From the NCBI GenBank assembly GCA_023525975.1, contig CM042044.1, positions 13,812,501-13,876,500 of the forward strand: a stretch of 64,000 nt of DNA. The letters run 5' to 3'. Positions 45,127-57,593 of this stretch are shown piece by piece (position 1 is the stretch's first letter; each line of letters starts with the position of its first letter). The stretch comes from Smallanthus sonchifolius (taxonomy: Eukaryota; Streptophyta; Magnoliopsida; Asterales; Asteraceae). Under the pieces are notes generated by a model. That model searched no databases. It was not told where the DNA came from and saw only the letters and a list, made by a program, of their open reading frames with translations. Both the position numbers and the translations under genes were made by a program.

Positions 45127-45507
45127 GGAAACACATACTTACAATTATTTTATGGGATAACAAGAGAATAAGGCATGACTTTTATGTTTACATGAGATGA
45201 GAACAACGAGTTGAGCTAAAGTCCCCTGGAACAATGTAGTAACCATTAACTGTAGCCTAGGGTCCTATGAATAGTACTATGGAGAGTGACGTCTCCCGGT
45301 CATGGTTAGTCGCGCTAACCACAATCTGGAGGATTTATGGCCGCATAGAACCGGATAACGAAATTAGGGGCGTGTACAAATTGTCATGGTTTGGTTACGC
45401 CTCATGTATGAACATATTATTTGTATTCCTAGCTAGTTTACAAATGGGTCAACAATTCTTATTCTGTTTATCACATACACCTGAAACTATTTACGAACAA
45501 TTGAATT

Positions 45508-45663
45508 TAAACAAAGGGTTCTGATCAGGTTAAAGTGATCAGTTATAAACAAAGGGTTCTGATCAGGTTAAAGTGATCAGGTTTAAACAAAAGAGTTTTG
45601 ATCCGGATAAAGTGATCATGTTTATACAAAAGGGTTCTGATTAGTTAAATCGATCAGGTTTAA
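45508..45663. repeat. ~38-bp tandem repeat, 4 copies
   Basis: Units hold CTGATCA GGTTAAAG TGATCAG-type palindromes; the last two copies are decayed. Confidence 0.85.
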
Positions 45664-46091
45664 ACATATTTTATGACGGTTAAGTCATGATAATGTTTTC
45701 AAATGAAAACTACTTAGTTTTATGACGGTAAAGTCATGAACAGGTTTTTGGGGAAAAACTATAAGCACTAATATAACTAACTCTGTGAACTCACCAACCT
45801 TTGTGTTGACACTTTCAAGTATGTTTCTCAGGTGACCTCTAGCCATGGCGCGGTTGGAATAGGCTAGCTATGTTGGATCAATTCCTAGTAGCTGGAAGGA
45901 CGTAGAATATCAAGTCTCAAGTCTGTCGTTGATCTAGAAGAACTTAGATCATAGTATTTCTTAGTTTTAGTAATTGTATATGTAATCAAGTCTTAGAAAT
46001 CATTATTACAGCTTCCGCTATCGTGTAATGAACCAATCGTTACAACCTGTATTTATTTAATAAGTAAATAAAATATGGGGGTGTGACAGAT

Positions 46092-46103
46092 TGGTATCAG
46101 AGC
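46092..46103 (+). other. E5 primer binding site (tRNA-iMet)
   Basis: TGGTATCAGAGC, three bases after the LTR end. Confidence 0.93.
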
Positions 46104-48700
46104 AATGGTTTTAGCGAATTAGGTGTCCTTAGTGATACCTAGGCTCTAACCGGACTCATTTAGGGACCAAGATTTCTAAGACTTGCATCACACTAAAAAC
46201 ACCCAAGAGTTGAGCATAGGAATTCCAACCGTTGCCGAACAATTTGTGTAGTCTATTAGTGTATGGAGTTACACTAGGGTACCATTAGCTACACTAATAC
46301 AATTACATAGCACATGTAATGAACACTTCAACACATACAACGATGTGAAAATAATAAATAGTAACAACATGTTATTGTTCGGGTTACGAGTCAAGAATAA
46401 CGGGTACTCAGCATACTGCAACCTTAGAAGATCGAGTTAAGAGCTGAGCTTGAACGATGACGGCGGCGATCGTCAGTTACCGATCTTGGTATCACAACAG
46501 GTTGAACTCGTACCAGAATCTGTACCTATACCTGCACCACAACTACTCCAGCCATGGAGGCAACTATCTTTCTAACGTATTTACGGTATAAATACTCTCC
46601 TTCATGAGTTGTCGGATCGGATGCCTAGACTCTCGCCATGTTATATGACAGGCATGATTGCCCAAAAAAAAAAGGGAATTTAAGGTGAGTAAGCAGGACT
46701 AAATGGGAGAGAACTCCAAGGGTCAAGAGACCCAGACATACATCAGGATCATGTGGATCCATGCATATATACAGACTTGGAGCATGAGTTGCTCGACACT
46801 CGTTTGAGGATCTCTGCCCAACACATAGTGCCTGAATTTCACCATGCACATTTTTTTAAGAGACACTGGTGGTGCCTCTCTACCCTTAGCCTCATCCGAC
46901 AATTGCCATATTCGGCAGATTCATGAGTATTGGTACACATAATTAACAGTAATCCGATAAAACAATACACACTCCTATACAAATGTGCAAACGCAATCTA
47001 ATGATCGTTTCAAATCACTTTTGATTAAAAGCTAGGGATAGAAGAAACACTATAGGGATCAGGCAAGGCAAATCATCATTACGGGTGCACACGTAATCAT
47101 AATTTGCAGTGCATGGGAACTTTAGTGAGTCTTGCTGTCTAAGCTGATAATCAACTCATGTTCTCAATCACTTGATTAAGGATTGGATCTCAACAAATCA
47201 GATTTCTCAATTTGGTGCTCACAAAGCATTCTCCTAGTTTTGGAGGAACGAGAGAAATTCAAATTGAATTCAACCAATCCTTAGTAAATCCTGAACGACG
47301 AAGAAATTCGCACATTCACTCTTTGATATTCTACTTGTCAGGAATGCTTCAAATTGAGCGTTACCACAACTAACACTTACAGTAATTGCACAACTATTGT
47401 GGGAGATTATGGCATAATCTCAGGATCCATCATACAGTTCAATCTCACAATTGCTTGAAAGTTACGCCAAGAGTGTTATGCGCTAACTTCAGTAATAGGG
47501 CAGGGTATTATTCTGACCCGCATACACATGGCACTTATGGATATTGTGGAAGCTCGTCATGAGACAAGTAGGAAATCGGACATTTCAGAATGTCGGTCAA
47601 ACAGGATTGCTCTCGCAACCATTGACATTCAATATACCTTTAAGTCTGACTATTCTCTCTGCAATAGATAAGCCGGGGTTGATGCTCAAACGAATGCCAA
47701 AGAAACCTAAGTGTGGACTAACGACTATTGTCGCACTAACCAAAACGACATGCAAAACCCTTAAAGGAGTCCCAAATGCGGAATCTCATGCTAATCTCAT
47801 TAGCTCATGATATGCATAAAGGACGTAAACTCGAACTATTCACAATAGGCCACTGTCCACAAAGAGTTGAGAAGAATAATTTATTACTCTTTTATACTCG
47901 CACTTCCCCAAAGTTCATCTTGTTGGATGGATCCCAGATTTAGCCTAGAAGAGAGGTGTGATTGCATCTTTCACTCCTAGTTTTCTATAATTGGGAAGCT
48001 CTAGAGCATCTATTGTTAAGAAATGATCTCTTAGAGTAGACTCAGTTAGAATACAAAAGTCTCGACGTTCAACACTCATTACCTCAAGTTTATCCTTGTG
48101 CTAAGGATTTTAAGGCTATAACCTGAATGAGTGGAATACGTAATGGTAAGTCACCAAAGTACCATTCAAACACTAAGGGAGTGCATACACACCGTATGAC
48201 TAATAGTTGACTATCAACTCTTTCTGCCAACTTAATGAGTTGACAAACCCATAGCCCATTTTGGGGAAAACACTAATTCGATGAGACCATTCTTACAGTA
48301 TTATTATTCATTCCCTCAGCTAGACGGAATATGAATATCCCAAACAAACATCAAACTTCGTATGGCTTACATACTTTGAAGGTATGGTAGTCGAGACATG
48401 AGTTTACATATCAGGACGCTACAACCCAAAGGCTAGTCTGCCTCGAAAGGTAGGGCGAGCAAAGGGGTAAAGTGGTGATTAGACTCGAAGTTCGCAAATA
48501 AAAGCTCCCAAGGAACATCAATTCCTAGCTCCATGAAGGCACATGGAGAGGAAAATCATAGAAAACATGAAACCTGAAATAAGAGAAAAGTCTTAGTCCG
48601 GGAAAATGCTTTCGAAAAGCATAAGAGGGACAAACATAAAGTTTCATTTTCATACTTTTTCATTTCTACCCAATATACAACAAAAACTTGGACACCTCGT
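46104..48700 (+). pseudogene. E5 leader and decayed gag-protease region
   Basis: About 2.6 kb where gag and protease should be, with no frame above 88 codons and no readable zinc knuckle. The palindrome-like ATTACGGGTGCACACGTAAT near 47086 is matched (complement, one change) in the E2 leader near 13440, so part of this is leader sequence. Confidence 0.65.
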
Positions 48701-51040
48701 CGAGTAAATTTTTTTCATAAGACCGAGTTTCTCACCATGGGGAGTTCCGGTCCTGTTTGTAAAGAAAAAGGATGGAACCTTTAGAAGGTGCATCAATTAT
48801 CGGGAGTTGAACAAGCTGACAATCAAAAACCGGTATCCTCTTCCTCGAGTAGACGATTTGTTTGATCAACTTCAAGGGTCCAGTTTCTATTCTAAAATTG
48901 ATCTACGATCAGGGTATCCTCTACTGAAAATTCAGGAAGAAGATATACCAAAAACGACTTTTAGGACTCGTTACGGTCACTACGAGTTCCTAGTTATGCC
49001 ATTTGGCTTGACTAATGCACCGGCCGTTTTCATGGACCTAATGAACCGCGTGTGCAAGCCATACTTGAATAAATTCGTGATTGTATTTATCGATGACATA
49101 TCAATATATTCACAAACCAATGAGGAACATGAACATCATTTGAAATCAATCTTGGAACTACTCCGGAATGAGAAGCGTTATGCCAAATTCTCTAAGTGTG
49201 AGTTTCGGATTCGAGAGGTTCACTTTCTCGGACACGTCATCAATAAGAAGGGTATTAACGTAATCCCAACCAAGATTGAAGCTATCAAAAACTGGGAAGC
49301 ACCAAGAACTCCGACTGAGGTGCGTCAATTTCTGGGTTCGGCAGGATATTACAGGCGATTTATCGAGAATTTTTCAAAGATAGCCTTGCCTTTGACCACG
49401 TTAACTCAGAAGGACAAAAAGTTTGATTGGACTGATAAATAAGAATCAGTGTTTCAATTGTTGAAGCAAAAACTTTGCAGTGCACCAATCATATCCCTTC
49501 CCGAAGGAACTGACAATTCCATCGTGTACTGCGACGCATCACACCAAGGTCTGGGATGTGTATTGATGCAAAGAGAAAAAGTCATAGCGTATGCATCCAG
49601 ACAGCTAAGAGTACATGAGAAAAAAAAAAAAAAAAATTATACGACTCATGATCTGAAATTGGGTGCTGTCGTGTTTGCACTCAAGATTTGGAGATATTTC
49701 TTATATGGTACAAAATGTATTATCTTTACAAACCACAAGAGTCTCCAGTACATCTTTAATCAGAAAGAACTCAACATGAGTCAACTTCGTTGGGTAGAAC
49801 TACTGAATGATTACGACTGGGATATCAAGTATCACCCTGGTAAGGCAAATGTCGTAGCAGATGCCTTGAGTCGTAAAGAACGGGTTAAAACTCTCCGTGT
49901 TCGTGCCCTAGGATTGACAATTCATGCGAGTCTCACGATTCAAATCCGGATGGCACAACAGGAGGCAATCAAAGAAGAAAACATTCAGAGTGAAGCTATA
50001 CGAGGAATGATCAGACAATTAGAGCCAAAATCAGATGATACTTTATACTTTGCAAATAGAATTTGGGTGCCATGTTTTGGTAACTTACAGGAGTTGGTTA
50101 TGGACGAAGCCCACAAGTCCAGGTACCCCATTCACCCAGGTTCGGATAAAATGTATAAGGATCTGAAAGAACTCTACTGGTGGCCGAACATGAAAAGAGA
50201 AATTGCTATTTACGTCGGTAAATGCCTGACATGTTCAAAGGTAAAGGCAGAACATCAGAAACCGTCGGGATTGTTATAACAACCCGAGATACCTCAATGG
50301 AAATGGGAACAAATTTCAATGGATTTCATTTCAATGTTACCCAGAACACCTAGCAACTATGATACTATATGATAATCGTCAGTTGTTTGACGAAATCCGC
50401 GCATTCCCTACCAATAAAGGAGACAGATAAAAGTAAGACGCGTGCAAGGCTAAATATTAAGGGAATTAAGGCTAGGCATGGTATGCCAGTTTCCATTTTC
50501 ACAAAAAGGGACAGTCGATTCATGTCAAGAACCTGACAGTCTGTACAAGAAGCCTTGAGCACACGCCTTTACATGACCACTGCATATCATCCCCAGATGA
50601 ACGGTCAAAGTAAAAGGACTATCCAAACTTTAAAAGATGTGCTCCGTGTGTGCGTAATCGATTTCAGAAGAAATAGGGATACTCACCGCCGTTGGATGAG
50701 TTTTCATATAATATCAACTACCATACCAGCATTAAAGCCGCTCCGTTGAGTCTTTGTATGGTTATAAGTGTCACTCATCGCTATGTTGGGCGGGGGTTAG
50801 CGAAAAGCATTTGACTGGTCCTGATATTGGCTAGGAAACCACTGACAAGATCGTCGAAATAAAAGATCGTCTGAAAGCCACTCAAGACAGACGAAAGAGA
50901 GTGGAGCTAGCAACAGACGAAAACCATTAGAATTCCAAGTGATAGACAAAGTCACGTTGAAGGTCTCACCTTGGAAAAGAGTGGCAAAATTTGGCAACCG
51001 TGGCAAGCTTAATCCTAGGTACGTTGAACCATTTGAATGA
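48700..51040 (+). pseudogene. E5 pol (RT, RNase H, integrase), broken
   Basis: RT is readable from about 48725 (PWGVPVLFVKKKDG, NYRELNKLTI, FIDDISIYS near 49093). A TAA stop at 49440 ends it. RNase H (YCDASHQGLGC) follows, with a run of 18 A at about 49619-49636 in the tether. Integrase zinc region HKSRYPIHPG .. CLTCSKVKAEH is intact to a TAA at 50277. The core has lost its frame, with traces at 50555-50700 (TAYHPQMNGQSKRTIQTLKD), and the C-terminal VSPWKR-like part is near 50965. The breaks make an active polymerase-integrase impossible from this copy. Confidence 0.9.
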
Positions 51041-51130
51041 GAGGATCAAATGAAAACAAAAATACCCATCCTTGTTTAAGGATACAACAGTTCAAGAGGA
51101 CACAAATTGAATTTCGGGACGAAATTCTTT

Positions 51131-51144
51131 TAACATGGGGAGAA
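51131..51144 (+). other. E5 polypurine tract
   Basis: TAACATGGGGAGAA directly before the 3' LTR, after the shared TTTCGGGACGAAATTC block. Confidence 0.85.
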
Positions 51145-53757
51145 TGTGACACCCGACATTTCAGGTCAATATCCGTACATGTTATAAACAAGTTTAAATT
51201 ATAATTGTTTTGTGATTTACTTAATTTCACAAACAAGGACATTAAGGTCTAACAAAAATCGTACAGGGTCTCATTTCACATTCTGGTAATTCTAGGAGTT
51301 ACCGGTTCACGTACCAGGATAACCCGACTAAATACAAACACTAGTGGTTAAATTTACACTTAAATCAAATGGTTTGATTTATTTAACCCCACCCACTCCC
51401 ATTGACCAGAAATCTCGGCCTCAAGGCCATGTGGGTCCATCCCACACCCTAAATTTCAACATCTTCTACTTTCTTAAGCAATCTCCCATACCACCTCATT
51501 TTCTATCAATTCATCAAGAGCAAAAACCCTCAACCCCTGTCATCTCTCTCTTCTTCTACGACAACAACAAGAATACCTATCTCCACTTTCTTTTGGGGTT
51601 CTTCCATAATCGAAGACTCGAATCCTTTATTTCGGTGCTATAAGGAGAGTTCCAAGTGTTTTCTCAAAGGGTTTTAGCAGGAGAAGTCAAGATCATTTTC
51701 TTTTTCTCTCAAAAATCGTCATCTCTGTCCAGAGGTAAAAACTCGATATTATCCACTTTATTTTCTTTAAAACCGTATCTAAGCATACAAAAGGTTCAAT
51801 CGCAAGTAAGATAACAAGAAAAGTGTGTCAAATTCAAGATTTGAACATAAAAATATACGGGACGAATTCTGTCAATCAAAGTGCAGTAATCGAAACTAGG
51901 AGTTTCGATACCTGTTCAATCGAAACTAGGAGTTTCGATACCTGTTATTCAATCGAAACTAGGAGTTTCGATACCTATTCAATCGAAACTAGGAGTTTCG
52001 ATACCAGTTTACTCAATCGAAACTGGGAGTTTCGATACTAGTTGTTCAATCGAAACTAGGTAGTTTCGATACATATTGCTCAATCAAAACTAGATAGTTT
52101 CGATACCTAACTACTCAATCGAAACTATGAAGTTTCGATACTCAATTGCCCAATCGAAACTAGGAAGTTTCGACATCTGTTCATCAGTCACATTGGGCAG
52201 TAACTTAGAACTGTTTTTATAGCAAAACAAGTGTTGAAAATCTAAGAAGATATTTAAACAAAAGCAACTAGATTTACTAGGTCGATGAACAATTTGCAAT
52301 ATGAGACGTTCAGTCTTAACACAATTTACCCTTTGGTATCTAGGGTACGAATAGTCAAGTTCGGCTAGAACAATTATCATTGCAAGCATACACAAACTCA
52401 AGGTGAGTTCACGGCCCCCTTTTAACTCTTTACTGTTTTGTAAACATCGGGGGAGAAACATACTTACTTGTTATGTTTTGAAAACATGAATTACATTGTT
52501 TATACGTTTGACAATATGAACGTTTTGGTTTAACTTCTTGTGAGTCTCCCAGCCCCACTTTTACTACTAGTTTTTAAATTGTTTTTAAACAAACGGGGAG
52601 AAAACTTGCTCAACTAAAGAGCTGGACACAACGATTGTTCGGATGAACAACACACAACGATTGTTCGGATGAACAACACACAACGATTGTTCGGATGAAC
52701 AACACACAACGATTGTTCGGATGAACAACACACAACGATTGTTCGGATGAACAACACACAACGATTGTTCGGATGAACAACACTCAACGATTGGGGGAAA
52801 CACATACTTACAATTATTTTATGGGATAACAAGAGAATAAGGCATGACTTTTATGTTTACATGAGATGAGAACAACGAGTTGAGCTAAAGTCCCCTGGAA
52901 TAATGTAGTAACCATTAACTGTAGCCTAGGGTCCTATGAATAGTACTATGGAGAGTGACGTCTCCCGGTCATGGTTAGTCGCGCTAACCACAATCTGGAG
53001 GATTTATGGCCGCATAGAACCGGATAACGAAATTAGGGGCGTGTACAAATTGTCATGGTTTGGTTACGCCTCATGTATGAACATATTATTTGTATTCCTA
53101 GCTAGTTTACAAATGGGTCAACAATTCTTATTCTGTTTATCACATACACCTGAAACTATTTACGAACAATTGAATTTAAACAAAGGGTTCTGATCAGGTT
53201 AAAGTGATCAGTTATAAACAAAGGGTTCTGATCAGGTTAAAGTGATCAGGTTTAAACAAAAGAGTTTTGATCCGGATAAAGTGATCATGTTTATACAAAA
53301 GGGTTCTGATTAGTTAAATCGATCAGGTTTAAACATATTTTATGACGGTTAAGTCATGATAATGTTTTCAAATGAAAACTACTTAGTTTTATGACGGTAA
53401 AGTCATGAACAGGTTTTTGGGGAAAAACTATAAGCACTAATATAACTAACTCTGTGAACTCACCAACCTTTGTGTTGACACTTTCAAGTATGTTTCTCAG
53501 GTGACCTCTAGCCATGGCGCGGTTGGAATAGGCTAGCTATGTTGGATCAATTCCTAGTAGCTGGAAGGACGTAGAATATCAAGTCTCAAGTCTGTCGTTG
53601 ATCTAGAAGAACTTAGATCATAGTATTTCTTAGTTTTAGTAATTGTATATGTAATCAAGTCTTAGAAATCATTATTACAGCTTCCGCTATCGTGTAATGA
53701 ACCAATCGTTACAACCTGTATTTATTTAATAAGTAAATAAAATATGGGGGTGTGACA
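51145..53757 (+). repeat. E5 3' LTR (2613 bp)
   Basis: Same length as the 5' LTR and nearly identical, with all three arrays in the same copy number. Confidence 0.95.
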
Positions 53758-54253
53758 CTTGCCTGGCTCTCGCGTACCGCGGGGGTACCCAGTAAACAGA
53801 AACTTGAGTTTTTCTACCCAGTTCCATACTTAGCCAAAATTTTACAATTTTCACCAAAACCACATGACACCTAAAATCCCCAACACTTGGGTTTTTGACC
53901 AAACATTCAAACATCATTTACAACCATAACTACATTCATTCATTACACATATCCATTATAGTATTACAACTATAACTACATTCATTCATTTGCACATATC
54001 CATTATAGTATTCTCACTATAACTACATTCATTCATTTTCACATACTAGTTCATACATATCCATACACATTCATTTCCACAACATAGTATGCACACATGT
54101 ATCACCCTTTTATCATCAATACTAAGTAAGTGCAAAGGCACTTACCTTTTGGGTTAGAAGATCCCGCACCGGCTTCTCGGTTCACAATTTGATTACCTAA
54201 ACATATACACCTAGTTTAGTAATCTAACATACATCCAAATCACATTATAATTG

Positions 54254-55427
54254 GAGTAAATTACAGAAATCGTCCTTTATGTTTATACACTTTTTCGGAT
54301 ATTGTCCTTTAGCCTAAAAATTGTCAGAGAACGTCATTTATGTTTACAAATTTTGCACGTTATGTCCTTTGTCCCTAACCCAGTTAAATTTCTCAGTTAA
54401 GTCTGGTCACGTGCATATCACATGAGGGTACTTTTATAATTTTACCCATTTAATTAAAAAAATATATTAATTAAAATATCTATAATTAATCACTCTCTCA
54501 CCCTCTCAAATGCCCAGTCAGTCTCTCTCTCTCTCATATAGCCGGTCTCTTTCTCAAATACTCAGTTGTAAATATTCATCTGCAAATGAACCGGAATGTT
54601 TCAAAATTTATATACAAAAAAAAATCAAAATTTTTCTAACACAGTTGAAGAAAAAGAATCCTAAAACCATCAAAGATCTTGGAGGCAATAAACAAAATTC
54701 AAGAAATAATGTAACCAAATTACACTCAAAATAATCAAAATTCAAAAAAAAACATTAGCTTAGTATTCATACGTCCCACCAAAAGCCTCAGAAGCTTCTT
54801 TTTCAGCAATAACATAAGAGGTCCAAACATAATCGCCAGAGAAGACCTTTAGATCTGGCGTTGTTTGTACCAAATCTGAAGCCGACTCCATTGTGTAGAA
54901 AGAGACGATAACTGCTTGGTTTAAGAGAGATACGATCCTTTAGATCTGCAACTATTTCTACCAGGCTGAGCAATGTCGGAAAATCGCCGCCGCTAAAGTG
55001 GAAAAGGCTCACCTTGGTCGGAACCCTAGCACAGGTCAACGGAAAATCGCTTACACCGCTGCTGCTAAACCAAATTCATTGTAAGGTGAGGATCGGTTGT
55101 ATTTAGAGAGAGAGGGAGATGGATCCTTTGTGTTTAGAGAGAAAGATACGGATATGTTGTTAACCAAAGAGAAGAGGGTAGGTTTAGAGAGAGATATTAT
55201 AGATATTTTAGTTAACATGTTTTTTAATTAAATAAGTAAAATTACAAAATTACCCTCATGTGTTTTTCACATGATCAGATTTAACTAAGAAAATTAACTG
55301 GGTAAGGGTCAAAGGACATAATGTGCAAAATTTGTAAACATAAAGGACGATATCTGACAATTTTTTGGCTAAAGGACAATATCTGAAAAATGATAAAAAC
55401 ATAAAGGACGATTTCTGTAATTTAATC
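54254..55427. mobile_element. Mutator-like element (1174 bp)
   Basis: Inverted ends of about 200 bp (GAGTAAATTACAGAAATCG; right complement GATTAAATTACAGAAATCG) and 9-bp flanks TTATAATTG / TTATAACTG (8 of 9). The E4 LTR at 41884-41892 keeps the empty site with one TTATAATTG. The interior includes a (TC)n stretch near 54490-54540 and a GC-richer minus ORF at 54803-55039 that may be a captured gene piece; no transposase. Confidence 0.9.
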
Positions 55428-56236
55428 TTATAACTGAGTTCACAACCCAATTTCCATTTCCAACCGAAATTGACCCATTTGGGTTATCCCCATAACCAAA
55501 CACCCTCTTTCAATCCAAACTCACCTACTTGGGTTTTCTTTTCAATTACTTGACACTAATTTTTCATTCCATATCTTTCGTTAGGTTAATTTGGTGTTCA
55601 TTCAAGTGTCTAACACCATATAAACACTTAATCATCACTAATTTAACATTCTGTCATCATAATCCAAACACCCCCAATTTTCTCCATATGAACCCTAACT
55701 TCTCATAATCAAAATCAAAAGGGTTTTAGGATGTTAATCACCACTCTTTACCTTTAGTTTAGCTAGATTATCAACAATCTAACACCAATTAACCATATGT
55801 ATTCAAAATTTCCGGATTTCTACAAAACCCACCAACTAACACATTCAAAGGTGAAATCAATGGAAGATTACACTTATCGATGTTAGGAAGGTGTTGTGTG
55901 AGCCAAAACCTTCACAAATCCAAGCTCAAAAGCACGATTTAGGCTTCAATTACGTTTTCTCCTTTTTCTCCTATTGAACACAAATGATCCCAAACACCAA
56001 ATGAGATCAATTTTGACTTTTGCTAGTCAAAATGGCAGATTTGCCATTTTAAACTTTTAGCCCCTCAACTTCCATTTCACCCATTTCATTCCAAAAACTA
56101 GTTAAAAACTAGTATAACCCCATTAATAACTTGAAATCCACTTGTTTAAACTTATTTCTAAAATATTATTTTCACCATAATATTTATTAAAATATTTTAT
56201 TTATTTGAAAATGAAACCCGAATTTTGGTTCGTTAC

Positions 56237-57590
56237 ATCGTTGACCAATTTCACCCCAACACACGGGTGTTCGACACTTCCTTCCATACAATGCCTCAAA
56301 AGGCGGCATACCAATAGTAGAATGATAGCTATTGTTGTACGAAAATTCCGCCAGTAAATGGTCGTCCCAACTACCCCCAAAATCCAATGCACACGCTCGC
56401 AACATATCCTCAAGGGTTTGAATCGTCCGCTCGCTTTGACCATCCGTTTGTGGATGATAAGCGGTGCTAAGATTCAATCTAGTCCCCATATCCTCATGGA
56501 ATTTCTTCCAAAAACGAGAAGTAAATCTCGTATCACGATCCGATATAATCGACACCGGCACACCATGACGTGACACAATTTCCTTCACATACATTTCCGC
56601 CAACCTATCCGATGAATACGTTTCCTTTATTGGAAGGAATTGTGCACTCTTTGTCAACCGATCCATTACTACCCATATCGCATCATATCCCTTTCGAGTC
56701 TTTGGTAGTTTAGTAACCAAATCCATGGTTATGTTCTCCCATTTCCAAAGCGGTATTTCAAGCGGTTGAAGCTTCCCAAACGGCTTTTGATGCTCCACCT
56801 TAACTCTTAAGCATGTGAGACATCTTTCCACAAACTTGACAACATCACGCCTCATACCCGGCCACCAAAAATGACACCTGAAATCATAAAACATCTTCGT
56901 GGCCCCCAGATGGATAGAATATTTAGATTTATGCGCCTCGTCTAAAATAGTTGACAACCTAGGAATTCAAATTCTATCAAAGCATGTCTTTAACCCCGAA
57001 CTATTTTCCCCAAGCTTATCAACATAAGCAACCATCCGTTCCTTCTACAAATCACCACCAAGTGCTAACACTTTGGCCTCCCGGATTTCATCAATAAGGG
57101 ATGATGAAATTGTCATCTTAAATGACTTCACCTTGATAGGTGTATGACTCGTCTTCCGACTAAGAGCATCCGCCACCACATTCGCTTTACCCGGATGATA
57201 AAGTATCTCACAATCATAATCCTTGACCAATTCAAGTCACCGCCTTTGCCTCATGTTGTGGTCTTTTTGGTCAAATAATAACTTGAGATTTTTGTGATCC
57301 GTGTAGATCGTACACTTAGCCCCATATAAATAATGCCTTCAAATCTTGAGTGCGAAAACCACAGCCGCAAGCTCTAAATCATGGGTAGGGTAGTTCACCT
57401 CGTGAGTCTTTAATTGCCTAGACGCATAGGCAATTACTTTCCCCCTTTGCATCAAAACACAACCCAACCCCGAATGGGAGGCATCCGAATACACCACAAA
57501 ATCGTCAGTCCCGTCCAGCAAGGATAAAACAGGCGCCTTAGTCAACTTTTCTTTCAAGAGTTGAAAGGCAGATTCTTGCAATTGCTCCAT
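56237..57590 (-). pseudogene. E4 RNase H and integrase, broken
   Basis: From 57590: RNase H (YSDASHSGLGCVLMQRGKVIAYASRQ), a frame break at about 57330-57240, the YHPGKANVVADALSRK end, then integrase: HKSKYSIHLG zinc region, CLTCLRVKVEHQKP, MDLVTKLP (first Asp), ISDRDTRFTS (second Asp), QTDGQSERTIQ (Glu), to PVCWGEIGQR at 56237, where the nested LTR cuts in. Breaks also lie near 56960-57045. The N-terminal side is fused to gag by a deletion at about 57591. Confidence 0.88.
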
Positions 57591-57593
57591 TAA

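Larger units (their letters stand above)
44734..45831 (+). promoter_or_regulatory. Predicted intron in E5 LTR
   Basis: Donor CAAG/GTGAGTTCACGGCCCC and acceptor ATGTTTCTCAG/GTGACC, with CTCACCAACC and TTGACACTT before the acceptor. Matches the blocks in E1, E2 and E3. Confidence 0.45.
43476..46088 (+). repeat. E5 5' LTR (2613 bp)
   Basis: TGTGACACCC ... GGGTGTGACA. Order inside: dyad array (44219-44502), splice-donor-like block (44733/44734), 26-bp array (44961-45126), TGATCA array (45508-45663), acceptor-like block (45831/45832). Confidence 0.95.
43476..53757 (+). mobile_element. E5: young full-length gypsy element with dead coding region
   Basis: Two 2613-bp LTRs (43476-46088, 51145-53757) differ at only two places I noticed (43498/51167 and 45232/52901, both C/T). 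Perfect 5-bp target repeats CTTGC (43471-43475, 53758-53762). Primer site and polypurine tract are intact. Gag is unreadable and pol has stops and frameshifts, so movement must have used proteins from another element. Confidence 0.95.
43287..56236 (-). repeat. Solo LTR of the E4 family, nested in E4
   Basis: Starts TGTAACACCCTTAATTGG (43287) and ends TTCGTTACA (56236). Target repeats CCGTT / TCGTT flank it (4 of 5), and the E4 integrase frame runs through the site. Only one LTR and no primer site or coding part are present. It is itself split by E5 (43476-53757) and a Mutator-like element (54254-55427), and lacks about 550 bp relative to the E4 LTRs near 53922. Confidence 0.82.

Noticed and set aside
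44916..45163. Two overlapping 72-codon frames rich in HPNNRC repeats
   Set aside because: They are just the 26-bp tandem repeat read in different frames; the same occurs in the 3' LTR.
54803..55039. Possible host gene on minus (78 codons)
   Set aside because: Lies inside the Mutator-like element, has no recognisable domain, and overlaps no splice signals I could support; kept only as possible captured DNA.
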